53,860 nucleotides of DNA, from assembly GCA_017512805.1 (NCBI GenBank), contig JAFWES010000017.1, forward strand, positions 1 through 53,860, written 5' to 3'. Position numbers and translations under genes: made by a program. Below are positions 42,869 through 51,642 of this stretch, piece by piece. The stretch's first letter is position 1; every line of letters begins with the position of its first letter. Under the pieces are notes generated by a model. The model worked only from the letters and a program-made list of their open reading frames with translations. It did not search any database and was not told where the DNA came from. This DNA comes from Clostridia bacterium. GTDB lineage: Bacteria; Bacillota; Clostridia; Christensenellales; Aristaeellaceae.

Positions 42869-44343
42869 CAGCGTCTTCTCCCTCCTCTCGCCCGGGGATC
42901 CCGGGCGGTTTCCGGTTCTCCCCAGTTCATCAGCATCTGCTCATAATATCGCACGGCCTCCTCCGTGAAGGCCTTTTCCTCTTCGCTGGGTTCCTTCCGT
43001 TGGGCCGCCAGCTCCTTTTGAATGGCATCCACCCGCTCGATCAGCTTCTGCGCCTCCGTCTTGGGCTTGCCGTTCGCGTCCGTTTCCGCGACCTGGACGA
43101 TCTCTTCCAACTGGTTGCTGTAGGAGCCGGACAGATACAGGCTCAGCTTCGCCAGCCCCGGCCCCGCCAGCTCATACAGGATGCTGGAGGCCAGGATGAT
43201 GTTCTGCAGCGCCGCGCCGGTCTCCCCGCCCAGGGTTCTGGCGCCCAGCGCGGCCAGGCCGATGGCCACTCCCGCCTGAGGCACCAGCGCCATCCCCAGA
43301 TAGTTCCGGACTTTCCGGTCCTTCCCCACCACGGCGCACCCGATCCATGCTCCGACATACTTGCCCACAATCCGGACCAGAAAATACACGACCCCCACCA
43401 GCAGCAGCGGCGCCGCGCCGATGGATCCGCCGGTGTTCAGCACGCTCTTCAGATCAAAATTCATCCCGGACCGCACGAAAAACATCAGCAGAATCGGCGG
43501 GGAAAAATATCCCAGCTGGCGAAACAGCCGCTCGTCATCCGTGAGATTGATATACACCGTGCTCATGGCCATGCAGCCCAGCAGCGGGCTGATCCCCAGC
43601 ACCGCGCTGATTCCGCAGAACGCGAACATATGCGCGATGGCGATGATCAGCCGGTTATCGCTGGAGGACCGGTTTTGCAAAAACAGCTTCATCAGGGCTC
43701 CGAAGAGCGCCCCCAGCAGCAGCACGACGATGTTGCTCAGGATGGGCGTCACCATGGCTCCGAGGGACAGCCCCGTCCCCGCGTAGCTGGACAGCGCCAC
43801 CGCGATGGCGCCGGAAAAGGCCACCAGACCCACGATATCGTCGAAGGCCACCACCTGCAGCAGGGTATTGACAAAGTCCCCCTTCGCTCCCGTCTGCCGG
43901 ATGGTCATCATGGTGGATGCCGGCGCGGTGGCCGAGGCCAGCGCCGCCAGCACGATGGAGAACGCCAGATCCATGCCCAGCAGATAATGCACCGCGATGA
44001 ACACCAGCAGGGAAGCCATCAGCGCCTCGAACAGGGTAATGATGATCACCTTCGCCCCGTTTTGCCGGATCGTGGAAAGCCGGAAAAATTCCCCGGTGCT
44101 GAAGGCGATGAAGGACAGCGCGATATCGCTCAGGAAGTCGGTATGGGCGATGAAGCTGGCCGGAATCGTATTCAGCGCATAGGGCCCGATCAGGATCCCC
44201 GCCAGAATATACCCGGTCACGTTGGGCAGCTTCAGCTTCTTGGTCAGCCGGGTCATCAGGAACCCGGTAATCAGCATCAGCGCCATGGAAATGATGGTCG
44301 AGGACGCCGTCGCTCCCGTATCGTTTCTGACCCACTCAAACAT
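42868..44343 (-). CDS. Cation:proton antiporter of the CPA2 family
   Basis: 491-residue membrane antiporter of the KefB/NapA type, exchanging Na+ or K+ for H+. About 12 membrane helices over residues 15-400; LPNVTGYILAGILIGPYAL is the typical N-terminal motif and VVAFDDIVGLVAFSG holds the paired acidic residues that carry ions. A cytoplasmic tail (about 405-491) is charged and helical but has no TrkA-N or TrkA-C domain. Coupled by overlap to the MgtC family gene, which suggests that both serve ion homeostasis. Confidence 0.9.
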   Translation of the reverse strand: MFEWVRNDTGATASSTIISMALMLITGFLMTRLTKKLKLPNVTGYILAGILIGPYALNTIPASFIAHTDFLSDIALSFIAFSTGEFFRLSTIRQNGAKVIIITLFEALMASLLVFIAVHYLLGMDLAFSIVLAALASATAPASTMMTIRQTGAKGDFVNTLLQVVAFDDIVGLVAFSGAIAVALSSYAGTGLSLGAMVTPILSNIVVLLLGALFGALMKLFLQNRSSSDNRLIIAIAHMFAFCGISAVLGISPLLGCMAMSTVYINLTDDERLFRQLGYFSPPILLMFFVRSGMNFDLKSVLNTGGSIGAAPLLLVGVVYFLVRIVGKYVGAWIGCAVVGKDRKVRNYLGMALVPQAGVAIGLAALGARTLGGETGAALQNIILASSILYELAGPGLAKLSLYLSGSYSNQLEEIVQVAETDANGKPKTEAQKLIERVDAIQKELAAQRKEPSEEEKAFTEEAVRYYEQMLMNWGEPETARDPRARGGRRR

Positions 44344-44474
44344 GGAACCGTCTCCTTTTCCGCCTGATCCGGCCGGTTCCCCGATGGGTTCGGACGGACC
44401 CCGGCCGGCCGCCGATGCGGATCGGTTCCGTTTCCGGCCGGCCGGCGTGTTCCCGCCCGGCCGAAAGCGGATTC

Positions 44475-46079
44475 TCAGCCGTTTCCGCCCTCCAGGGGAT
44501 CAATCAGCTCGTTGTATTCCACAAATCGCACCACCGGGTAAATCTGGTATACAAACTTCATGCGGGACAGCCGTTCCGCCGATCCCACGGCGGGATCGCT
44601 GTAATACAGCATAAAGTAGTTGTCTCCCGCCACGCCGAATCCGCCAAACCCCGGGTTATACAGGCCGAATTCCGAATCGTTTCCGCCGCGCATCTCGGCC
44701 GCCTTCTCCCCGTTTCCGGGGTTCAGCGCTTCCACCAGGTTCTGGCAGACCACGATCGGTTCCGTATTGTAGCCGTCCCAGTCCGCTTCGCTCCAGGTCT
44801 CGGAATAGAAGACCTCCGCGAACTGTTCGCCGGTGCCCTTGTTCTGCAGCCGGTAGATCCATCCGTTTCCGTCCGTCTCCAGCTCCAGGCCCGCGGTCTC
44901 CTCCTGGCCCGGAAGGACGCCAGTGACGATGAACCGGTCCCCGTCCCCCGGGCGGACCGTCCAGGTATATCCTTCCAGATCTCCGGCGGCCAGATAGTCC
45001 AGCGCCCAGACTTCCCGCGCGTAAGCGATCAGGTCCTGTTCCCCGCTGAGCGTCCGGGGCGTCACCTTCCCCTGGAAGTCCGGCAGCGCCGGGGGCGCGG
45101 ACAGGGGCAGATCCAGTTCCGGCAGCGCTTCAAAGCCGTCCAGCTCCTCATTTCCGCCGTCCTCGTCGATGGACTGACCGGGCCATTGCCCATCCAGGGC
45201 GTCGCCCATCCGCTCCCGGACGAGGGCATTCTCCCGAATGCTGCTCTCCCCATACTGATCCATGCTGACGGAGAACGCCACCATCAGTTCATGCGTCGCT
45301 CCGCTGGCTTCGGTCAGCCGCATCTGGACCGTCCCGCCGATCCCCGACAGGTGTTTTTCATCATCCAGCGACGCGTGGATTTCCATGTCATGCACCGTGA
45401 TTTCCCGGGTGGTCATGATGATCCCCTCGGTGGGGGTCGCGTATTCCCCGATTTCTCCGAATGCGTAGGGCGTCATGTTCTCGTATCCCGCCCAGTAATA
45501 CCGGCTGATCCCTTCGTTCCACAGCCTGTTCAGGGCATACTGGAGCCAGTCCGGCATATCCCCTTCTTCCGCGGTCCACGAATAGGTCCGCCCCTCCTCG
45601 GTGTCCTTTTCCTCCACCATGTCCATCAGGGCCCGGTCCAGTTCTGCGGCGGCCAGCTGGCCCATCCACAGCAGATTTTCTATCTTCCGGTCCTGCCGCA
45701 GAATGGTCTCATTCGCCTGGGTGTACAGCGACCACCGGTGATCCTTCCCGTGATACAGCTCGGCAACCAGCGCCAACCCGTCCAGAGTCAGCACCGCGTA
45801 CCCGTTTTCCCGATCCTTTCCCTCGTTGTCCGGCCCCCGCAGCGTGATCGTCTGGAAGGCCTCTTCCCCGTTCTGAATATATGCTCCCCGGGCGTTTTTG
45901 AAGTGCGTTCCGTCCAGATAAAAGTCCGCCGACCCCTGAACGGTCACATTGGTCGTCGCCGTGAGCAGCTGGCGTCCGGCCTCGTAAAGCAGGGAGATTT
46001 CCCCTTCCGCGGCCGCGCAGCAGCCACTTCCGATCATCACGGCGGCCAGCAGCAGCCCCATCCATTTTCTGAATTTCAT
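44475..46079 (-). CDS. Exported protein of unknown function
   Basis: 534 residues, unrecognised. The signal peptide MKFRKWMGLLLAAVMIGSG then CCAAAEG may be cleaved at the AAA or lipidated at Cys; the first Cys sits in GSGCC, a plausible lipobox. The mature protein is rich in Glu, Asp and Trp, with YLDGTHFKNARGAYIQNGEE, MTTREITVHDMEIHASLDD and a C-terminal FVYQIYPVVRFVEYNELIDP. It shows a substrate-binding-like pattern without a known motif. The open frame extends into the tRNAs to 46352, but the start with GGAGGGAGGAAACGAA and signal peptide is at 46079. Confidence 0.75.
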   Translation of the reverse strand: MKFRKWMGLLLAAVMIGSGCCAAAEGEISLLYEAGRQLLTATTNVTVQGSADFYLDGTHFKNARGAYIQNGEEAFQTITLRGPDNEGKDRENGYAVLTLDGLALVAELYHGKDHRWSLYTQANETILRQDRKIENLLWMGQLAAAELDRALMDMVEEKDTEEGRTYSWTAEEGDMPDWLQYALNRLWNEGISRYYWAGYENMTPYAFGEIGEYATPTEGIIMTTREITVHDMEIHASLDDEKHLSGIGGTVQMRLTEASGATHELMVAFSVSMDQYGESSIRENALVRERMGDALDGQWPGQSIDEDGGNEELDGFEALPELDLPLSAPPALPDFQGKVTPRTLSGEQDLIAYAREVWALDYLAAGDLEGYTWTVRPGDGDRFIVTGVLPGQEETAGLELETDGNGWIYRLQNKGTGEQFAEVFYSETWSEADWDGYNTEPIVVCQNLVEALNPGNGEKAAEMRGGNDSEFGLYNPGFGGFGVAGDNYFMLYYSDPAVGSAERLSRMKFVYQIYPVVRFVEYNELIDPLEGGNG

Positions 46080-46165
46080 TTCGTTTCCTCCCTCCGGCGA
46101 AATATAAAATTCTCCGCGGGCGCGGTCCCCTGCGCCGGGGACACGTCCGGGTGTAAAGCGAAAAA

Positions 46166-46186
46166 TCCCCGGACGCATGCCGGGGA
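46166..46186 (-). terminator. Terminator of the tRNA cluster
   Basis: TCCCCGG-ACGCATG-CCGGGGA; on the minus strand it is followed by TTTTTCGC. It lies behind the last tRNA and before the start of the exported protein gene. Confidence 0.75.
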
Positions 46187-46229
46187 CTGAATCCGCGCTC
46201 TTGGCGCGTACCGGGGTCAAAGCCCCAAG

Positions 46230-46300
46230 AGCGGGTGATGGGAATCGAACCCACGTAGCCAGCTTGGAAGGCTGGAACTCTACCATTGAGTTACACCCGC
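46230..46300 (-). tRNA. tRNA-Gly (anticodon TCC)
   Basis: Acceptor GCGGGTG/CACCCGC with discriminator T, anticodon stem CCAGC/GCTGG with loop CTTCCAA, T-loop GTTCGATTC. Last of the seven-tRNA cluster in transcription order. Confidence 0.95.
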
Positions 46301-46310
46301 AAAAAAATGG

Positions 46311-46383
46311 AGCGGTAGACGAGGCTCGGACTCGCGACCTCCACCTTGGCAAGGTGGCGCTCTACCAACTGAGCTACTACCGC
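46311..46383 (-). tRNA. tRNA-Gly (anticodon GCC)
   Basis: Acceptor GCGGTAG/CTACCGC with discriminator T, anticodon stem CCACC/GGTGG with loop TTGCCAA. The T-arm GCGAG-TCCGAGC-CTCGT has TCC in place of the standard TTC, a small oddity. Confidence 0.94.
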
Positions 46384-46422
46384 ATGTCCACTGGAGCAGT
46401 GGAATGGTCGGCCGGAAAACAG

Positions 46423-46503
46423 TGCGGACGAAGAGACTCGAACTCTTACGTCTGGGACACCAGAACCTAAATCTGGCGCGTCTGCCAATTCCGCCACGCC
46501 CGC
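46423..46503 (-). tRNA. tRNA-Leu (anticodon TAG)
   Basis: Long variable arm (GTGTCCCAGACGT region), acceptor GCGGGCG paired with CGTCCGC, anticodon stem CCAGA/TCTGG with loop TTTAGGT. Confidence 0.95.
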
Positions 46504-46534
46504 ATGTCCGACCGGCGGGATTGGGCAGAATAAG

Positions 46535-46607
46535 TGACCCATTGGAGATTCGAACTCCAGACACCTTGATTAAAAGTCAAGTGCTCTGCCAACTGAGCTA
46601 ATGGGTC
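46535..46607 (-). tRNA. tRNA-Lys (anticodon TTT)
   Basis: Acceptor GACCCAT/ATGGGTC with discriminator A, anticodon stem CTTGA/TCAAG with loop CTTTTAA, T-arm GGAG-TTCGAAT-CTCC. Confidence 0.95.
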
Positions 46608-46613
46608 ACAAAG

Positions 46614-46685
46614 CTGGGGTGGCAGGGCTCGAACCTACGAATGCGGGAGTCAAAGTCCCGTGCCTTACCACTTGGCTACACCCCA
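46614..46685 (-). tRNA. tRNA-Gln (anticodon TTG)
   Basis: Acceptor TGGGGTG/CACCCCA with discriminator G, anticodon stem CGGGA/TCCCG with loop CTTTGAC. It is a substrate for the GlnRS encoded at 24290. Confidence 0.95.
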
Positions 46686-46738
46686 ACGTAGGTCATTCCT
46701 TCTGCCCGTCACAGGAGCCGCAGATCGAAGGAAAATGG

Positions 46739-46813
46739 GGTGAGTAGTGGGACTCGAACCCACGATCTTCAGAGCCACAATCTGACGCGTTAACCAACTA
46801 CGCTATACCCACC
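46739..46813 (-). tRNA. tRNA-His (anticodon GTG)
   Basis: Extra 5' G at -1 paired to the discriminator C, typical of tRNA-His. Anticodon stem TCAGA/TCTGA with loop TTGTGGC. Confidence 0.95.
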
Positions 46814-46822
46814 ATCAATTGG

Positions 46823-46896
46823 CGCGCCTGGAGGGGCTCGAACCCCCGGCCCACGGCTTAGAAGGCCGTTGCTCTATCCAACTGAGCTACAGGCGC
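46823..46896 (-). tRNA. tRNA-Arg (anticodon TCT)
   Basis: Acceptor GCGCCTG/CAGGCGC with discriminator G, anticodon stem ACGGC/GCCGT with loop CTTCTAA. First of the cluster in transcription order. Confidence 0.95.
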
Positions 46897-47071
46897 AAGC
46901 CACAGGCACGGCTTCACCAGGGAGCTTTGGCGCTCACGAAAACCCGTGGGGCTTCCGTTGACAGCACCGAATTATATCACCCCTCGTTTCCGCTGTCAAC
47001 AGCTTTTTTCCGAAAAAATGTCCCCTTCCCGTCCGCGCATCTGTAGCCACCCCTTGGTCTGGGATCCGGTC

Positions 47072-48568
47072 TCACGCCTTCGGCAGCTCGAACCAGAAGG
47101 TGGTTCCGACGCCGGCAGTGCTGTCGACGCCGTACGGGGCACCGTGGTTTTCCAGGATGCCCCGGCAGATATTCAGCCCCAGACCGCTGCCGATCACCGC
47201 CCGTCGGTGGCTTTCCTGTGTCCGGTAATACCGGTCCCAGATATATGGCAGTTCCGCCGGATCAATCCCCCGGCCGCTGTCGCTGATGCTGACGCGGACG
47301 TTCTCTCCCCGGTCTTCCTCTTTCACAATCACCTGTTTGTTCTCGCCCGTATAGGTCAGCGCATTCCCCAGCAGGTTGTACACCACCTGTTCGATCCGTT
47401 TGCTGTCCCCGTGAACGATCCGGGCGCCGGACTCCATCAGCAGGACAGTGTATCCGTCCTTCTCGGTCATGGCGCTGACCCGGTCGCAGATATCCTTCAC
47501 CTTCTCTGTCAGATCGAAATCCCTTTTCTCCATCTGCATGGATCCGGCCCGCAGGCGGCTGAAATCCATCACCTCGTTCACCAGGGAGGACAGACGGTTC
47601 GTCTCATCGATGATAATCTGCATGTTTTCCGGGTTCATCTCGTCCGGAATATCCCGCATCGTTTCCGCGTATCCCTGAATCATGGTCAGGGGAGTCCGCA
47701 GATCATGCGAGATGTTGGCGATCAGCTCCCGCTGAAGGTTATCCACCTTGTGGAGATCATCCGCCGCCTTGACCAGCGTATCGTTCAGCTCCGAGATCTC
47801 CCGGTATCCCCGGCTGTGCTCGGGCCGGGCGTATTCTCCCCGGCTCAGGCCCCGGGCTTCCCGGTTGGTCTCGATAATGGGCCGCGAGACGCTGTTGGCC
47901 ATGAAGCCGCCAATCAGCACGGAGGCAATCAGCACCAGCACAATAATATAGTTCAGCTGCCTCCGCAGCATGTTCATGATCGTCCTGGTCGGGGTAATCT
48001 GCGCGTTAATCAGCAGCGTGCCGGTTGTCCCGTCGTCGAAATGAACCCGGCGGACATACATCATGCTGCGCCCTCTCTGCGGCTCTTCCTCGGGCACGGT
48101 GCCCTCGAATTCTTCCTTATGATAATTATCATTCCGAAACGGCGCTACGCTCATCATCTCCACGGACTCCTCCCCGTCGGGAGTCGCCCGGGCAATCAGC
48201 CGGTTCAGCTCGTTCTGCCGCAGATGGTGCAGCACGCAGAAACGGACATGATCAATGGACAGAATTTTATTCCCCTCCGCGTCGACCAGGAGCATGCAGA
48301 TTTCGTTCTCCGCACTCAGCCGGTCCGCCAGGGCCTCCAGGTCATCATGATCGATATTGCGGATGATGGTCTCTCCGGCTGTATGCACCTGATTGGTCCT
48401 GTAGCTCTGGAAGAAGCTGAACAGGAGCGTCACCTGGCAGATCCAGATCAGCGCAATGATAAACGCCACCAGGATAGTCAGGTAGATCTGCAGCTTTCCG
48501 CGGATGCCGATCTGCCCGGAAAAAGCGGCACGCCGTGAAATCCGGGAATCCTTCTTTTTCAGCTGCAC
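47072..48568 (-). CDS. Sensor histidine kinase
   Basis: Membrane kinase of a two-component pair, 498 residues. A first membrane helix (about 28-52), an extracytoplasmic sensor of about 150 residues without a recognised domain, a second helix (about 204-225), a HAMP linker, then the phospho-acceptor NISHDLRTPLTMIQGYAE (His about 288) and the ATPase with VYNLLGNALTY, ISDSGRGI and GSGLGLNICRGILENHG. The start is taken as the GTG at 48566-48568, which follows AAAGGAGAGCATGCT and lies clear of the regulator's stop; an upstream codon at 48640 would overlap it. It follows the response regulator by 58 bases. Confidence 0.93.
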   Translation of the reverse strand: MQLKKKDSRISRRAAFSGQIGIRGKLQIYLTILVAFIIALIWICQVTLLFSFFQSYRTNQVHTAGETIIRNIDHDDLEALADRLSAENEICMLLVDAEGNKILSIDHVRFCVLHHLRQNELNRLIARATPDGEESVEMMSVAPFRNDNYHKEEFEGTVPEEEPQRGRSMMYVRRVHFDDGTTGTLLINAQITPTRTIMNMLRRQLNYIIVLVLIASVLIGGFMANSVSRPIIETNREARGLSRGEYARPEHSRGYREISELNDTLVKAADDLHKVDNLQRELIANISHDLRTPLTMIQGYAETMRDIPDEMNPENMQIIIDETNRLSSLVNEVMDFSRLRAGSMQMEKRDFDLTEKVKDICDRVSAMTEKDGYTVLLMESGARIVHGDSKRIEQVVYNLLGNALTYTGENKQVIVKEEDRGENVRVSISDSGRGIDPAELPYIWDRYYRTQESHRRAVIGSGLGLNICRGILENHGAPYGVDSTAGVGTTFWFELPKA

Positions 48569-48626
48569 AGCATGCTCTCCTTTCCGTGCTTTTTCAGGAC
48601 ATCGCCCTGCCGTTTCCGCGTCTGTC

Positions 48627-49307
48627 TCAGTCCTTTTCAAATCGATAGCCCACTCCCCGCAGCGTGGTAATTCTGTCCGCGCAGGGGCCGAGTTCCCGCC
48701 GCAGCAGCTTGATGTGGGTATCCAGCGTCCGGTCGTCCCCGAAGAAATCGAATCCCCAGACGTCGCTGATCAGCTTTTCCCGCGACAGGGCGATTCCCCG
48801 GTTCCGGACCATATAGAACAGCAGATCGTATTCCTTGGGGCTCAGGTTCAGCTCCTTCCCTTCCAGAATGACCCGCCTGGCTGTGAAATTGATCTCCAGC
48901 TTGCCGAGGGTAACCACCTCATCCACGTTTTCCGGCAGGCTGCCGCTGCGCTTCAGGATGGCGCCGACCCGCAGCATCAGCTCCTGGGGGCTGAAGGGCT
49001 TGACCACATAATCATCCACCCCGATCTCGAATCCGTGGATCCGGTCGTATTCCTCCCCCCGGGCCGAAAGCATGATCACCGGCGTCTGCTGATCCTTCCG
49101 GATTTCCCGCACCGCGGAGAATCCGTCCAGCTCCGGCATCATCACATCCATGATAATCAGATCATATTTCTTTCCCCGGCATTTTTCCACCGCCTGCATG
49201 CCGTTCTCCGCTTCATCCGCAATGTAACCTTCGAACGCGGCGTATTTGGCAATCAGGCTACGGATCCGGGCCTCATCGTCCACGATCAGCAGTGTCATTT
49301 TCTCCAT
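48627..49307 (-). CDS. OmpR/PhoB family response regulator
   Basis: 226 residues: receiver domain with the acidic pair DD at 10-11, phospho-acceptor Asp 54 in LIIMDVMMPELDG and Lys in VVKPFSPQELMLRV; C-terminal winged helix with LNLSPKEYDLLFYMVRNRGIALSREKLI and RTLDTHIKLLRRELG. The targets are unknown. ATG after GGGAGATATGG. Confidence 0.95.
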   Translation of the reverse strand: MEKMTLLIVDDEARIRSLIAKYAAFEGYIADEAENGMQAVEKCRGKKYDLIIMDVMMPELDGFSAVREIRKDQQTPVIMLSARGEEYDRIHGFEIGVDDYVVKPFSPQELMLRVGAILKRSGSLPENVDEVVTLGKLEINFTARRVILEGKELNLSPKEYDLLFYMVRNRGIALSREKLISDVWGFDFFGDDRTLDTHIKLLRRELGPCADRITTLRGVGYRFEKD

Positions 49308-49630
49308 ATCTCCCTTTCCTGTTTTTCCCTTCTCCGCCTTCCAGTATAATGCGTTCCTTCCGGGAAAACAAGCCTCCTTTCCGCCTCTATACTACAAACC
49401 GGGCTTCGCCTGCCGTCTCATCCGGGAAAGCGTTCCGCGTTTCCCCTGCCCTTTCCGGGAATCCGGGACATCTTCTCCGGCCTTTCATCTTCGAACAGTT
49501 TTGTGAATGATATATGACGGGGTCGTGAAAACCGGAAGGAAAAAAGCAGACCGCCCCGCACTTGCAAGAAGAACGCGTTCGGAGTATATTATCTGTTGGT
49601 TTCTTTATCAGGAAAGAGGAGACATGAACC
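49308..49630. promoter_or_regulatory. Divergent promoter region between the two-component system and degV
   Basis: No gene in these 323 bases. Minus strand: TTGTTT (49366-49371) and TATACT (49343-49348) with a 17-base spacer serve the response regulator. Plus strand: TTGCAA (49562-49567) and TATATT (49585-49590) with a 17-base spacer serve degV. The middle part is free of clear repeats or operator-like palindromes. Confidence 0.5.
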
Positions 49631-50518
49631 ATGAATGATTATGTACTGACCACCTGTTCGACGGCGGATCTGAGCCCGGAATACTTTCGGAAAATCCGCG
49701 TGCCCTATATCTGCTTCCATTATGAGCTGGGCGGTGAAAGCCATCCGGATGATCTGTGGGAAACCATGGATCCCCACACCTTTTATCAGCGGATGCTGAA
49801 TGGCGAGGAAAGCCGTACCAGCCAGATCAATATGACGGAATATATCAGCTTCTGGCGCCCCTTCCTGGAAGAGGGGAAGGACCTGATGCATCTGGTCCTT
49901 TCCTCCGGGATCTCCGGCACGGTGAACTCCGCCCGGGCTGCTGCCGATGAGCTGCGCCGGGAATTCCCGGACCGGGAAATTCTCGTCGTGGATTCCCTCG
50001 CCGCGTCCTCCGGCTTCGGTCTGCTGGTGGATAAGCTGGCGGAGCTGCGGGATCAGGGGATGCCCCTGAAGGAGCTTTATCATTATGCGGAGGAGCACAA
50101 GCTGCATCTGCATCACTGGTTCTTCTCCACGGATCTGACCTTTTTCATCCGCGGCGGCCGGGTTTCGAAAACGGCCGGTTTCTTCGGTAAGATGCTGAAC
50201 ATCTGCCCCCTGCTGAATGTGGACTATCAGGGCCGTCTGATCCCCCGGGATAAGATCCGGACCAAGAAAAAGGTCACGAAAGAGATCGTGGACCGGATGC
50301 TGGAGCATGCGGACAAAGGCAGGGATTACGACGGAAAGTGCTTCATTTCCTATTCAGACTGTCTGGAGGATGCGAAGGCCGTTGCCGCTCTGGTGGAGCA
50401 GAACTTCCCCCACCTGAACGGGAAGGTGCAGCTCTTCCCCATCGGCTCCACCATCGGCGCGCATACCGGTCCCGGCACGGTCGCCCTCTTCTTCTGGGGC
50501 GATCTGAGGAATAATTAA
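49631..50518 (+). CDS. DegV family fatty acid-binding protein
   Basis: 295 residues, a paralogue of the protein at 4697. It has TTCSTADLSPEYFRK at the N-terminus, where STADL fits the DSxxDLP motif, SRTSQINMTEYISFW, MHLVLSSGISGTVNSA, TFFIRGGRVSKTAGF, PLLNVDYQGRLIPRDKIR and GAHTGPGTVALFF at the end. It probably presents an exogenous or recycled fatty acid to FakA. Start at ATG after AAAGAGGAGACATGAACC. A pair of hairpins follows its stop. Confidence 0.9.
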   Translation: MNDYVLTTCSTADLSPEYFRKIRVPYICFHYELGGESHPDDLWETMDPHTFYQRMLNGEESRTSQINMTEYISFWRPFLEEGKDLMHLVLSSGISGTVNSARAAADELRREFPDREILVVDSLAASSGFGLLVDKLAELRDQGMPLKELYHYAEEHKLHLHHWFFSTDLTFFIRGGRVSKTAGFFGKMLNICPLLNVDYQGRLIPRDKIRTKKKVTKEIVDRMLEHADKGRDYDGKCFISYSDCLEDAKAVAALVEQNFPHLNGKVQLFPIGSTIGAHTGPGTVALFFWGDLRNN

Positions 50519-50521
50519 TGA

Positions 50522-50605
50522 GGAACTGTCCAAATCTTTGATTTGGGTAACAGTTCCCATGCGCAAGCTGTCCAAACCATCCCGCAGGGTGGTTTGGGTA
50601 ATAGC
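50522..50605 (+). repeat. Tandem pair of hairpins with a conserved bulge
   Basis: First hairpin 50522-50557: GGAACTGTCCAAAT against ATTTGGGTAACAGTTCC. Second hairpin 50567-50605: GCTGTCCAAACC against GGTTTGGGTAATAGC. Both have CTG-T-CCAAA on one side and TTTGG-GTAA-(C/T)AG on the other, so the same asymmetric bulge (T against GTAA) is kept although loops differ. They fill the gap between degV and the carboxypeptidase gene. No T run follows either, so they are not simple terminators. Confidence 0.6.
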
Positions 50606-50626
50606 GGACGCAAAAGGAGCCGCTTT

Positions 50627-51469
50627 ATGAAAAGGTTTATTTCCATCATGCTCTGCTTCCTCCTGCTTCCCTTTGCCGCCTGCGGCGAAACGGAAGAGGA
50701 TGATCTGATCATCGAAGAAATCATCGAGGACGTCAATCTGGATGCCCCGGCCTATGGGGAGGTGGAATGGAACTTCCCCGTCGCACTGGAGGACATGAAC
50801 CCGGAATATATCCGCCTCTCCAATAAGCATTATCTGCTGGATTCAAAATTTGTGCCGGATCATCTGGTCAAGGTTCCCCGTCAGCCTTCGAAGGGCGGAA
50901 TCAGCTGGGTCAGCTGGCCGGAGGGTGGCCACCGGCTGCAGGAAGTAGCCTCTCAGGCGCTCTGTGAGATGAACGCGGCCATGCGCGAAGTCGACGGATT
51001 CCGGACCATGTATCTGAAAAGCGCCTACCGGTCCTACGGAACCCAGAAGACGATGTATCGCAACCGCCTGGCGAAGCATAACGGGAAGGACGACGGCTGG
51101 GTCTCCATGCCCGGAGCCAGCGACCACCAGACCGGCCTCGGCTGCGACGTGGTTCCCTCCAACTGGAAGGACCGGGGCATGAATGACAAGATGATGAAGG
51201 AGCCGGAGTGCCAGTGGATGGCGGAACACTGCGCGGAATACGGTTTCATCATCCGCTACCCGGCAGACAAGCAGGAGATCACGGAAATCAATACCGAGCC
51301 CTGGCATCTCCGCTATGTCGGCCTCCCGGTTGCGGCTTATATCATGGAGAACGGCCTCTGCCTGGAGGAGTTCACCCTGGAGCTGCAGGAGGCCATTCAT
51401 GATTTCATCTCCCGCGGTGGAGATCCCGCACTGGTCGAGGCGTATATCCAGGCTCCCACGGATACATGA
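50627..51469 (+). CDS. D-alanyl-D-alanine carboxypeptidase, M15B (VanY) family lipoprotein
   Basis: Zinc peptidase trimming the D-Ala end of peptidoglycan peptides. 280 residues: signal peptide with a likely lipobox (FAAC, Cys about 20), an acidic linker, and the M15 domain with SAYRSYGTQ, SDHQTGLGCD (zinc His 167 and Asp 174) and EPWHLRY (catalytic Glu 224, zinc His 227). All active-site residues are there. AAAAGGAG precedes the ATG. It has no van resistance partners and is likely a housekeeping envelope enzyme. Confidence 0.93.
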   Translation: MKRFISIMLCFLLLPFAACGETEEDDLIIEEIIEDVNLDAPAYGEVEWNFPVALEDMNPEYIRLSNKHYLLDSKFVPDHLVKVPRQPSKGGISWVSWPEGGHRLQEVASQALCEMNAAMREVDGFRTMYLKSAYRSYGTQKTMYRNRLAKHNGKDDGWVSMPGASDHQTGLGCDVVPSNWKDRGMNDKMMKEPECQWMAEHCAEYGFIIRYPADKQEITEINTEPWHLRYVGLPVAAYIMENGLCLEEFTLELQEAIHDFISRGGDPALVEAYIQAPTDT

Positions 51470-51510
51470 TCCGGCCGGTGCGCCTGTTTTTCCCCGCTTT
51501 TCCTCTGATC

Positions 51511-51540
51511 CTCCTCTTCGGGCACACGCCCGGAGAGGAG
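51511..51540 (+). terminator. Stem-loop terminator after the carboxypeptidase gene
   Basis: CTCCTC-TT-CGGGC-ACAC-GCCCG-GA-GAGGAG, 42 bases past the stop, followed by GTCTTTG. The T run is weak, but position and stem suit a terminator. Confidence 0.55.
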
Positions 51541-51562
51541 GTCTTTGATTGCATATAGCTTC

Positions 51563-51635
51563 TTTTATGCATCGAATTCTGCATAAAACCGGAAAAAAAC
51601 AAAATACAGTCTTACGATATGTATAAAGATGCATT
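51563..51635 (+). promoter_or_regulatory. Candidate regulator sites: long palindrome and ARG-box-like site
   Basis: A perfect 9-bp palindrome TTTTATGCA-8 bases-TGCATAAAA lies at 51563-51588. At 51618-51635, TATGTATAAAGATGCATT fits the ArgR operator pattern TNTGNATWWWWATNCANA at all but two positions and ends eight bases before the -35 box. This is the place for a repressor or activator of the amino acid transporter. Confidence 0.4.
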
Positions 51636-51642
51636 TTGCGCC

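Noticed and set aside
44344-44474. GC-rich stretch with two GGCCGGCC blocks between the antiporter and the exported protein
   Set aside because: It can form stems, but no T run, no clear symmetry and no match elsewhere in the window; likely ordinary GC-rich spacer.
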